11,576 bases of DNA from an uncultured Steroidobacteraceae bacterium (GCA_955652795.1 CATPBQ010000114.1:1-11576); one strand, 5' to 3'. Positions 1 through 6,636 are shown, numbered from the stretch's first letter. The notes: generated from the sequence alone by a model not told the origin. A program made the numbers and translations.

Positions 1-51
1 GCCTTCAAACACTTCCGGCCGCACTACACGCGGCCGGAAGTGTTTGAAGGC
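1..51. repeat. Perfect 22-bp inverted repeat with 7-nt loop at the window edge (probable fold-back artefact)
   Basis: Bases 1-22 are the exact reverse complement of bases 30-51, separated by the loop ACTACAC. The right arm is genuine trmD coding sequence (TRPEVFEG). The left arm sits where TrmD should encode a different conserved sequence. A perfect hairpin that starts exactly at base 1 and destroys homology in one arm is typical of a strand-switching chimera at a contig end, from amplification, library preparation or assembly. A natural cruciform or regulatory hairpin inside an essential gene is much less likely. Confidence 0.85.
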
Positions 52-243
52 CGGGGCGTGCCGCCGGTGCTGCTGTCCGGTGACCACGCCGACATCCGCC
101 GCTGGCGGCTCGCGCAGGCGGTGGCCCGCACCGTGGAGCGCCGGCCCGACGTGCTGGCGAACGCGCAGCTCGCGCCCGAGGCGCGGCGTGCATTGGATGA
201 GTTCCTGGCCGCACGCGCGGCTGGAAGCGAAACATCGAGGTGA
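1..243 (+). CDS. trmD: tRNA (guanine-N1-)-methyltransferase TrmD, C-terminal fragment
   Basis: This is the last part of the SPOUT-family enzyme that uses S-adenosylmethionine to methylate N1 of G37 next to the anticodon, preventing +1 frameshifting. The frame is open from base 1, so the start and the trefoil-knot cofactor site lie off the window. From about base 19 the translation matches the TrmD C-terminal domain: PHYTRPEVFEGRGVPPVLLSG, then GDHADIRRWRL and a helical tail ending in SETSR and TGA. The six residues before it (AFKHFR) do not fit the family, where something like GLLDC precedes PHYTRPE. They are encoded by the left arm of a perfect inverted repeat and are probably artefactual. 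The stop lies 6 nt before rplS, and AGGTGA over the stop serves as the rplS ribosome binding site. This is the usual rpsP-rimM-trmD-rplS order. Confidence 0.93.
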   Translation, partial: AFKHFRPHYTRPEVFEGRGVPPVLLSGDHADIRRWRLAQAVARTVERRPDVLANAQLAPEARRALDEFLAARAAGSETSR

Positions 244-249
244 CTGAAC

Positions 250-594
250 ATGAGCAAGATAATCCAGGAAATCGAGAAGCAGCGCATGACCCGCCAGGTC
301 CCGGACTTCAAGCCCGGCGACACCGTGGTGGTGCAGGTCAAGGTGGTGGAAGGCGACCGTGAGCGTGTGCAGGCGTACGAGGGCGTCGTGATCGCGCGCC
401 GCAACCGCGGACTCAACTCCTCGTTCACGGTGCGCAAGATCTCTCACGGCGAGGGCGTCGAGCGCGTGTTCCAGACCCACAGCCCGGCCATCAGCGAGAT
501 CTCCGTCAAGCGCCGCGGCAGCGTGCGCCGCGCCAAGCTCTACTACCTGCGCGATCTGTCCGGCAAGGCCGCGAGGATCGAGGAAAAGATCTGA
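250..594 (+). CDS. rplS: 50S ribosomal protein L19
   Basis: L19 binds 23S rRNA at the interface of the large and small subunits. The 114-residue product has the normal length and family landmarks: N-terminal MSKIIQEIEKQRM, the SH3-like core with GDTVVVQVKVVEG and QAYEGVVIARRNRG, then FTVRKISHGEGVERVFQTHSP, and a basic C-terminus with VKRRGSVRRAKLYYLRDLSG and KAARIEEKI. The ATG is preceded by AGGTGA at a 6-nt spacing, and the gene follows the trmD stop directly, so the two are probably co-transcribed and translationally coupled. The last 10 coding bases and the stop belong to a 13-bp unit repeated immediately downstream. No clear intrinsic terminator separates it from sppA, 64 nt further on. 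Confidence 0.98.
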   Translation: MSKIIQEIEKQRMTRQVPDFKPGDTVVVQVKVVEGDRERVQAYEGVVIARRNRGLNSSFTVRKISHGEGVERVFQTHSPAISEISVKRRGSVRRAKLYYLRDLSGKAARIEEKI

Positions 595-608
595 AGAAAA
601 GATCTGAA
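583..608. repeat. 13-bp perfect tandem duplication spanning the rplS stop codon
   Basis: GAAAAGATCTGAA occurs twice without a gap (583-595 and 596-608) and is followed by another G that continues the match. The first copy carries the last rplS codons and its TGA (592-594). The second lies wholly in the 3' untranslated region and carries a second TGA (605-607) in a different frame. The protein end EEKI fits the L19 family, so the first copy looks original and the second is a local slippage-type duplication with no coding effect. Confidence 0.9.
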
Positions 609-658
609 GCACGAGCTGGCGGCGGGAACCGCGCCTGCCCGGGGGAGAGGGATAGCTC

Positions 659-2494
659 ATGACGCCGCGTTCGTTTTTCTCCGGCCTGTGGCGCGGCCTG
701 GACGGCCTGCGCAAGACCCTGCATCTCATCGTGCTGCTGGCGATCTTCGCCCTGGTCGTGGGGCTGCTGCGCGCCGGCGTGCCGCGCATCCCGGCGCGGG
801 CGGCGCTGCTCATCGCTCCCCAGGGGGAGCTGGTCGAGCAGCTCTCGGGCGACCCGCTGGAGCGCGCGGTCCAGGAGGCACGCGGCGCGGGTCACGCGCA
901 GACGCTGCTGTGGGATCTGACGGACTCGATCCACGCGGCGGGGAGCGACAAGCGCATCCAGGTGCTGGCGCTGGACCTGGAGAAATTCGAAGGCGCGACC
1001 CAGGTCACGCTCGAGGAGCTGGCCAATGCGCTGCGCGAGTTCCGCGCCACCGGCAAGAAAGTGATCGCCTACGGAACGGAGTTCACCCAGGAGCGCTACT
1101 ACCTCGCCGCTCAGGCCGATGAGATCTACCTCGATCCGATGGGATTCGTGCTGCTCGAGGGCTACGACCGCTACCGCACGTATCTGAAGGACGCGCTCGA
1201 CAAGCTCGGCGTGGACATCAACGTGTTCCGCGTCGGGGCCTTCAAGAGCGCCGTCGAGACCTATACGCGCACCAGCATGTCGCCCGAGGATCGCGAGGAG
1301 AGCCGCAGTTACCTCAACGCCCTGTGGAGCAGCTACCAGCAGGCCGTGACCCGCGCGCGCAAGCTGCCGGCCGATGCGCTGACGAAGTACGTCGGTTCCC
1401 TGGCGAAGAGCGTGCCTGCGGCGGGCGGCGATGCCCCGCAGGTCGCGCTGCAGGCGGGTCTCGTCACCGGCATCAAGTCGCACCTCGAGGCCGAGGGGCG
1501 GCTCATCGAGCTCGTCGGTCAGGACGACTCGAGCGGATCCTTCAAGTCGGTGTCGGCGGCCGATTACGTGCGCTACGCGCGCGCCGGGAAGAAGCTGCAG
1601 GCCGATGGCAAGCCGCGGGTCGGTGTGATCGTGGCCGCCGGTGAGATCCTCGACGGCGATCAGCCGCCGGGTACCGTGGGGGGAGAGTCCACCGCGCGGC
1701 TGATCCGCGCAGCGCGCCTCGACAAGGACGTGAAGGCGCTGGTGCTGCGCGTCGACAGCCCCGGGGGGAGCGTCCTCGCCTCAGAACAGATCTATCGTGA
1801 ACTGCTGGCGCTGCGCGCCGCCGGCAAGCCCGTGGTGGTGTCGATGAGCGGTTACGCCGCTTCGGGCGGCTACTACATTTCGGCGCCGGCGGACGAGATC
1901 TGGGCGAGCCCGGCGACGCTCACCGGCTCGATCGGTATCTTCGCCATCATTCCGACCGTCGACAGGACCCTCGGCAAGATCGGCGTCAGCGTCGACGGAG
2001 TCGGCACGACGGCGCTCTCGGGCCAGCTGCGCATCGATCGTCCGCTGGGCGAGGAGGCGCGCGCGCTGCTGCAATCGCAGATCAGCCGCGGCTACGACGA
2101 GTTCCTCGCGCGCGTGGCCAGTGGCCGCAACAAGACCCACGAGCAGGTCGATGCCATCGCTCAGGGGCGGGTGTGGGCGGGCGCGGATGCACGCCGCCTG
2201 GGGCTGGTCGATCAGCTCGGTTCCTTCAACGACGCCGTCAAGGCCGCCGCGCGCCGCGCCAAGCTTACCGACTATGCACCCGAGTTCCTCGAGCCCGAGC
2301 TCACCTGGGCGCAGGAGCTGGCGCTGCAACTGAAGTCGCGCGCGGCGCATGCGCTGTTTCGTGCCAGCCCGGGCGAGCTCGCTCTTGCGCAGGTCGTGCA
2401 GCGCTTCGATCCGCTGACGCGCGAAGTCGAGCGCCTGAGCCGCTTCAGCGTGCCGAACCGCCTGTACGCCTACTGCTTCTGCGAGGCGCAGTAG
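659..2494 (+). CDS. sppA: Signal peptide peptidase SppA, 67K type
   Basis: This is an inner-membrane serine protease with a Ser-Lys dyad that degrades cleaved signal peptides in the periplasm. At 611 residues it has the double-domain form of E. coli SppA (about 618) rather than the short half-length form. A single N-terminal membrane anchor covers about residues 21-41 (LHLIVLLAIFALVVGLLRAGV). The N-terminal domain carries the general-base lysine, Lys196, in FRVGAFKSAVE. The C-terminal domain carries the nucleophile, Ser402, in YAASGGYYISAPADEIW, preceded by VLRVDSPGGSVLASE (about 363-377) and followed by TGSIGIF. Both catalytic residues are present, so it should be active. A purine-rich GGGGGAGAGGG lies 8-18 nt before the ATG. 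It follows rplS on the same strand and may be read partly from that operon. Its TAG is 4 bp from the tdh stop on the other strand. Confidence 0.96.
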   Translation: MTPRSFFSGLWRGLDGLRKTLHLIVLLAIFALVVGLLRAGVPRIPARAALLIAPQGELVEQLSGDPLERAVQEARGAGHAQTLLWDLTDSIHAAGSDKRIQVLALDLEKFEGATQVTLEELANALREFRATGKKVIAYGTEFTQERYYLAAQADEIYLDPMGFVLLEGYDRYRTYLKDALDKLGVDINVFRVGAFKSAVETYTRTSMSPEDREESRSYLNALWSSYQQAVTRARKLPADALTKYVGSLAKSVPAAGGDAPQVALQAGLVTGIKSHLEAEGRLIELVGQDDSSGSFKSVSAADYVRYARAGKKLQADGKPRVGVIVAAGEILDGDQPPGTVGGESTARLIRAARLDKDVKALVLRVDSPGGSVLASEQIYRELLALRAAGKPVVVSMSGYAASGGYYISAPADEIWASPATLTGSIGIFAIIPTVDRTLGKIGVSVDGVGTTALSGQLRIDRPLGEEARALLQSQISRGYDEFLARVASGRNKTHEQVDAIAQGRVWAGADARRLGLVDQLGSFNDAVKAAARRAKLTDYAPEFLEPELTWAQELALQLKSRAAHALFRASPGELALAQVVQRFDPLTREVERLSRFSVPNRLYAYCFCEAQ

Positions 2495-2508
2495 TGCGCT
2501 ACAGCGTC
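2485..2508. other. Hairpin spanning the convergent sppA and tdh stop codons
   Basis: The two stops (TAG 2492-2494 and, on the minus strand, TAG read from 2501-2499) are 4 bp apart. Around them GTAG-TGCG-CTAC folds into a 4-bp stem. Past one A/A mismatch it extends by five more pairs (GGCGC with GCGTC, including one G-T). The near-symmetry would put a similar hairpin at the 3' end of both transcripts. There is no T tract on either side, so it is not a classical intrinsic terminator. A 3'-end stabilising or weak bidirectional termination role is inference. Confidence 0.35.
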
Positions 2509-3530
2509 GACCAGTCGAGGATCACCTTGCCGGACTTGCCCGAACCCATGGTCTCGAAGCCCTTGAGGTATTCCTGCACCCGGAAGTGATGCGTGATGAC
2601 GGGCTCGAGCTTCAGCCCACTCTGCAGCAGGCTCGCCATTTTGTACCAGGTCTCAAACATCTCGCGTCCGTAGATGCCCTTGAGGGTGAGGCCCTTGAAG
2701 ATCACCTGGTTCCAGTCGATGGCCGTGTCCTCGGGCGGAATGCCGAGAATGGCGATGGAGCCGCCGTGATGCATGGTGCGCAGCATCTCGCGCAACGCGG
2801 TCGCGTTGCCCGACATCTCCAGGCCGACGTCGAACCCCTCCTGCATCCCCAGATCCTTCATGGTCTGATCGAGTGACTCGCGCTGCACGTTGATGGCGCG
2901 CGTGGCGCCCATCCTGCGTGCCAGCTCCAGGCGGTAGTCGTTGACGTCCGTGATGACGACGTGGCGCGCGCCGGTGAAGCGCGCGACCGCCGTGGCCATG
3001 ATGCCGATGGGGCCTGCGCCGGTGATCAGCACGTCCTCGCCCACCACGTTGAAGGCGAGTGCGGTATGGGTGGCATTGCCGAACGGGTCGAGGATGGCGG
3101 CGATGTCATCCGGGATCGAGTCGGAAAGCTTGAAGGTGTTGCCCGCCGGAATCGCCAGGTACTGGGCAAAGGCACCCGGGCGGTTGACGCCGACGCCCAC
3201 GGTGTTGCGGCACAGGTGGCGGCGGCCGGCACGGCAGTTGCGACAGTACCCGCAGGTGATGTGGCCTTCGCCCGAGACGCGATCCCCCCTTTTCAGGCCC
3301 TTCACTTCCGAGCCGAGCTCGACGATGCGGCCGCAATACTCATGGCCCACGGCCATCGGCACCGGAATGGTTTTTTGCGCCCAGGCGTCCCAGTTGTAGA
3401 TATGCATGTCGGTGCCGCAGATCGCGGTCTTGGCGATCTCGATCAGCACGTCATTGGGGCCGACCTTGGGCTCGGGGATATCCTCGAGCCAGATACCCGG
3501 CGCCGCCTGCTGCTTGACCAGTGCTTTCAT
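2499..3530 (-). CDS. tdh: L-threonine 3-dehydrogenase
   Basis: This cytosolic zinc-dependent enzyme oxidises L-threonine with NAD+ to 2-amino-3-ketobutyrate, the substrate of Kbl encoded just upstream. The 343-residue product is close to E. coli Tdh (341) and belongs to the medium-chain dehydrogenase/reductase family. The catalytic zinc site is visible as Cys38 in ICGTD and His63-Glu64 in GHE. The structural zinc site is Cys93, Cys96, Cys99 and Cys107 in ITCGYCRNCRAGRRHLC. The Rossmann nucleotide-binding motif GAGPIG follows at about residues 171-176, with VVITDVNDYR giving the acidic end of the second strand as expected for NAD. The start is 15 nt after the kbl stop, so the two form a kbl-tdh operon as in E. 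coli. The ribosome binding site is weak (GAAAG), so coupling to kbl translation is likely. Confidence 0.97.
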   Translation of the reverse strand: MKALVKQQAAPGIWLEDIPEPKVGPNDVLIEIAKTAICGTDMHIYNWDAWAQKTIPVPMAVGHEYCGRIVELGSEVKGLKRGDRVSGEGHITCGYCRNCRAGRRHLCRNTVGVGVNRPGAFAQYLAIPAGNTFKLSDSIPDDIAAILDPFGNATHTALAFNVVGEDVLITGAGPIGIMATAVARFTGARHVVITDVNDYRLELARRMGATRAINVQRESLDQTMKDLGMQEGFDVGLEMSGNATALREMLRTMHHGGSIAILGIPPEDTAIDWNQVIFKGLTLKGIYGREMFETWYKMASLLQSGLKLEPVITHHFRVQEYLKGFETMGSGKSGKVILDWSTL

Positions 3531-3545
3531 GGTTGAGCTTTCAGC

Positions 3546-4730
3546 TTAAAGCACGCCGAGCTCGCGGCCCACGCTGGTGAACGCGTCCACGGCCCGCTCG
3601 AGCTGCTCGCGCGTCAGCGCCGCGGACATCTGGGTGCGGATGCGCGCCTGCCCTTTGGGCACCACCGGATAGGAGAAGCCGATGACGTACACGCCACGCT
3701 CCAGCAGCCGGTCGGCCATGCGGCCGGCGAGCGCCGCATCCCCGAGCATGACCGGGATGATCGGATGCTCGCCCGGCTTCAGATCGAAGCCGGCCCTCGC
3801 GAGCCCGGTGCGAAACTGCCGCGTGTTCTCGAACAGCTGTGCGCGCAGCTGCGGCGTGTGCTCCAGGAGCTCGAGCACCGCGAGGCTGGCGGCGGCCACC
3901 ACCGGCGGAATGCTGTTGGAGAAGAGGTATGGACGCGAACGCTGCCGCAGCCACTCGATGACCTCGCGGCGCGCGGCAACGTAGCCGCCGCTGCCGCCGC
4001 CCAGAGCCTTGCCCAGTGTGCCGGTGAGGATGTCCACGCGCGCGCCGACGCCGCAGTGTTCGGGCGTACCCCGGCCGGTGGCTCCCATGAAGCCGGTGGC
4101 GTGCGAATCATCGACCATCACCAGCGCGTCGTAGCGCGCCGCCAGCTCGCAGATCTCGCCGAGCCTTGCGATGAAGCCATCCATCGAGAACACGCCGTCG
4201 GTGGCGATGAGGCGCGTGCGCGCGCCCTGCGCCTGCTTGAGGCATTGCTCGAGTTCCGCCATGTCGTTGTTGGCGTAGCGGTGGCGCTGCGCCTTGCACA
4301 GGCGAATGCCGTCGATGATGCTGGCGTGATTGAGCGCATCCGAGATCACCGCGTCGCGCTCATCGAGGAGCGTCTCGAACAGGCCGCCATTGGCGTCGAA
4401 GCAGGATGAATACAGGATCACGTCCTCGGTGCCGAGGAAGCGGGCGAGGCGCTGCTCGAGCGCCTTGTGACTGGCGTGCGTGCCGCAGATGAAGCGCACC
4501 GAGGCCATGCCGTAGCCGTACTCTTCTATCGCCCGCTGCGCCGCCGCCCGCACCACCGGGTGGTTCGCGAGACCCAGGTAGTTGTTGGCGCACAGGTTGA
4601 TGACGTCGCGCTCGCCGGCGCGCACCACGCCGCCCTGGGGGCCGGTGAGCACGCGCTCGCTCTTGTAGAGGCCCTGCTCGCGCAAACCGGTGAGCTCGCC
4701 GCGCAGGCGCTCGATGACAGTCTGAGTCAT
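3546..4730 (-). CDS. kbl: Glycine C-acetyltransferase (2-amino-3-ketobutyrate CoA ligase)
   Basis: Kbl is a pyridoxal-phosphate enzyme of the alpha-oxoamine synthase family that splits 2-amino-3-ketobutyrate with CoA into glycine and acetyl-CoA. The 394-residue product matches E. coli Kbl (398) throughout: NLCANNYLGLANHP, MASVRFICGTHASHK, SSCFDANGGLFETLL, DALNHASIIDGIRLCKA, the cofactor-ring DDSH at about 206-209, and the Schiff-base Lys240 in TGTLGKALGG. I chose the ATG at 4728-4730 because residues 1-23 then line up position for position with the E. coli N-terminus up to GLYK. An in-frame TTG at 4737-4739 would add three residues and sits 11 nt after a TGAGG; it is less likely. With the ATG start, a TATAAT on the minus strand predicts a transcript that begins only a few bases before the start codon. 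Confidence 0.96.
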   Translation of the reverse strand: MTQTVIERLRGELTGLREQGLYKSERVLTGPQGGVVRAGERDVINLCANNYLGLANHPVVRAAAQRAIEEYGYGMASVRFICGTHASHKALEQRLARFLGTEDVILYSSCFDANGGLFETLLDERDAVISDALNHASIIDGIRLCKAQRHRYANNDMAELEQCLKQAQGARTRLIATDGVFSMDGFIARLGEICELAARYDALVMVDDSHATGFMGATGRGTPEHCGVGARVDILTGTLGKALGGGSGGYVAARREVIEWLRQRSRPYLFSNSIPPVVAAASLAVLELLEHTPQLRAQLFENTRQFRTGLARAGFDLKPGEHPIIPVMLGDAALAGRMADRLLERGVYVIGFSYPVVPKGQARIRTQMSAALTREQLERAVDAFTSVGRELGVL

Positions 4731-4755
4731 GAGATGCAATTATACTTGAGCCTCA
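4731..4755. promoter_or_regulatory. Divergent kbl/hslR promoter with overlapping -10 elements
   Basis: Only 25 bp separate the kbl ATG (4730) from the hslR ATG (4756), and this is the only clearly AT-rich patch nearby. The minus strand reads a perfect TATAAT at 4744-4739; the plus strand reads TATACT (five of six) at 4741-4746. Both would start transcription within a few bases of the respective start codon, giving leaderless or nearly leaderless messages, which fits the absence of a well-placed Shine-Dalgarno for either gene. No good -35 hexamer lies 16-18 bp upstream on either strand. An 11-bp inverted repeat, TTGAG-C-CTCAA at 4746-4756, overlaps the hslR start and could be an operator. Function is inferred from sequence only. 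Confidence 0.5.
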
Positions 4756-5163
4756 ATGTCCGAGCCCGCAGCAAGCGGCCATCCCGGGACCGCCCGCATC
4801 GACCGCTGGCTGTTCGCCGTGCGCCTGTTCAAGTCACGCTCACTGGCCGCCCAGGCGGTGACTGGCGGCAGAGTGCACGTGAACGGCGAGCGCGTGAAGC
4901 CCGCCCACGAACTGCGTGCCGGGGACCGGGTGAGCTTCGTGCGTGGCACGGTGCAATTCGAGTGTGCGGTCGCTGGCGTGCCACAGCGCCGCGGACCGGC
5001 GCCGGCGGCGGCGCGCTGCTACGAGGAGACGCCCGCAAGCGCCGCGCGCGGCGCCGAGTTCGCTACGCGCATGAAGCTGGCTGCCGGGCTCACGCCGCGT
5101 CCCTCGCAGCGGCCCGACAAACACGCGCGCCGGCTGCTGCGGCGCCTGCGGGGTCGCATTTGA
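4756..5163 (+). CDS. hslR: S4-domain RNA-binding heat shock protein Hsp15
   Basis: In E. coli, Hsp15 binds stalled 50S subunits that still carry peptidyl-tRNA and moves the tRNA into the P site so that ribosomes can be recycled. The 135-residue product is close in length to E. coli HslR (133). The S4 RNA-binding fold is at about residues 14-75: RIDRWLFAVRLFKSRSLAAQ, then GGRVHVNGERVKPAHELRAGDRV. The family C-terminus follows: the YEET motif at about 92-95 and an arginine-rich end with PRPSQRPDKHARRLLRRLRG matching the PHPDRRPDKKERRDLL of E. coli. The start ATG has no clear Shine-Dalgarno and lies just downstream of the shared -10 region, so leaderless expression is possible. The gene stands alone, with 105 bp before sdaA. 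Confidence 0.9.
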   Translation: MSEPAASGHPGTARIDRWLFAVRLFKSRSLAAQAVTGGRVHVNGERVKPAHELRAGDRVSFVRGTVQFECAVAGVPQRRGPAPAAARCYEETPASAARGAEFATRMKLAAGLTPRPSQRPDKHARRLLRRLRGRI

Positions 5164-5268
5164 GCCGCCGCACGTCGCCGCAAAGCATGTGGGGTTGCGC
5201 GTTACGCTGCAGACTGAAGCACCGGGACCCGCGGTAAGCCCTGCGGCGCTCGTTGCCGGGATGATCTC

Positions 5269-6636
5269 ATGAGCTTAAGCGTTTTCGACATTTTCAAGGT
5301 AGGCATCGGGCCGTCGAGCTCGCACACCATGGGTCCGATGCGGGCGGCGCGCGAGTTCGCCTTAGGACTCAAGCGCGATGGCCTGCTCGGCGCGACACAG
5401 GAGATCGCCGTGCGGCTGTACGGGTCACTCGCATTCACCGGGGTGGGCCATGGCACGGACCGCGCGATCCTCGCAGGCCTTGAAGGCGCGGAGCCCGAGA
5501 CGATCGACCCGGACAGCATGGAGCCGATGCTGCAACGCATCCGCGCGAGCGGACGCATTCGCTTAGCTGGTGAGCACGAGATCGGCTTCGATGAGCCGAT
5601 GCAGCTGCTGTTCATGCACCACGAGCGCCTGCCGGGGCATTCCAACGGCATGCGCTTCACCGCGCTCGGGTCCGATCACCGCACGCTGCGGGAGGAGGAC
5701 TACTACTCCGTTGGCGGCGGCTTCATCGTGCGCGGCGAGGAGACCGAGGCGCGCGAGGCGAGCAGCCATGCGCCGCCGCCGTACCCGTTCACCTCGGGCG
5801 CGCAGTTGCTCAGCCTGTGCCGTGAACACGGGCTGGAGATGTACGAGCTGATCCTGGCGAACGAGCGCGCCCTCGCGCCCGAGGCGCAGGTGCGCGCGAA
5901 GCTGCTGCACCTCTGGCAGGTGATGCAGGCGTGTGTCGAGCGCGGCTTCCGTCAGACGGGACTCCTCCCGGGAGTCCTCAAGGTGCGCCGCCGGGCGCCG
6001 CGGCTGTACCGCATGCTGACCGAGAGCGCCAACGCCAGGCCGCTCGACGTCATGGATTGGGTCAACGCCTACGCGCTCGCGGTAAACGAGGAGAACGCCG
6101 CCGGCGGCCGCGTGGTCACCGCGCCGACCAACGGGGCTGCGGGCATCATCCCGGCGGTGCTGCACTTTTATCTGCGCTTCGAGCCGGGCGCGAACGATGA
6201 CGGGGTGGTGCGCTTCCTGCTGGTGGCGGCGGCGATCGGCATGCTCTACAAGAAAAACGCCTCCATCTCCGGAGCGGAGATGGGTTGTATGGGCGAGGTG
6301 GGGGTGGCCTGCTCGATGGCTGCGGCGGGCCTCGTGGCCGCGCTGCAGGGAACCAGCGAGCAGATCGAAAACGCCGCCGAGATCGGCATGGAACACAACC
6401 TGGGTCTCACCTGCGATCCGGTCGCGGGCCTGGTGCAGATTCCGTGCATCGAACGCAACGCCATGGGGGCGGTCAAGGCCATCAACGCCGCGCGCCTGGC
6501 GATGCGCGGCGATGGCACGCACAAGGTGTCGCTCGACCAGGTGATAGCCACCATGCGTCAGACCGGCGCCGACATGTCCACCATTTACAAGGAAACCTCG
6601 CAGGGCGGACTCGCGGTCAACGTGCCGGAGTGTTGA
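5269..6636 (+). CDS. sdaA: L-serine dehydratase (serine deaminase), [4Fe-4S] single-chain type
   Basis: The enzyme deaminates L-serine to pyruvate and ammonia using an oxygen-sensitive [4Fe-4S] cluster rather than pyridoxal phosphate. The 455-residue product is full length, with the beta domain first (MSLSVFDIFKVGIGPSSSHT carries the SSSHT motif) and the catalytic alpha domain after about residue 190. The cluster cysteines are Cys340 (GCMGE), Cys382 (LTCDPVAG) and Cys393 (IPCIERN). The protein ends in a cysteine, Cys455 (NVPEC), which in the Legionella enzyme inserts into the active site and caps the fourth iron. All four are offset by exactly three from the Legionella residues 343, 385, 396 and 458 as I recall them. 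The 105-bp upstream region shows no strong promoter or Shine-Dalgarno. Three TTA leucine codons (residues 3, 32 and 99) are unlike the rest of the window. Confidence 0.96.
   Translation: MSLSVFDIFKVGIGPSSSHTMGPMRAAREFALGLKRDGLLGATQEIAVRLYGSLAFTGVGHGTDRAILAGLEGAEPETIDPDSMEPMLQRIRASGRIRLAGEHEIGFDEPMQLLFMHHERLPGHSNGMRFTALGSDHRTLREEDYYSVGGGFIVRGEETEAREASSHAPPPYPFTSGAQLLSLCREHGLEMYELILANERALAPEAQVRAKLLHLWQVMQACVERGFRQTGLLPGVLKVRRRAPRLYRMLTESANARPLDVMDWVNAYALAVNEENAAGGRVVTAPTNGAAGIIPAVLHFYLRFEPGANDDGVVRFLLVAAAIGMLYKKNASISGAEMGCMGEVGVACSMAAAGLVAALQGTSEQIENAAEIGMEHNLGLTCDPVAGLVQIPCIERNAMGAVKAINAARLAMRGDGTHKVSLDQVIATMRQTGADMSTIYKETSQGGLAVNVPEC

Noticed and set aside
506..1483. Long minus-strand open frame (325 codons) opposite sppA
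   Set aside because: It is the antisense shadow of sppA, whose translation matches its family end to end. Its product is compositionally biased (R, A, Q, L, H) with no recognisable domain; long antisense frames are normal at this GC content.
4731..4739. TTG codon at 4737-4739 as the kbl start
   Set aside because: It would add only Met-His-Leu, and the ATG at 4728-4730 aligns exactly with the E. coli Kbl N-terminus. The TTG start would also overlap the best -10 element.
5164..5268. Possible promoter or riboswitch in the 105-bp gap before sdaA
   Set aside because: TTGCGC and TACGCT can be picked out, but their spacing is far too short and no convincing -35/-10 pair is seen. I found no aptamer-like structure beyond a 4-bp CCGC/GCGG stem.
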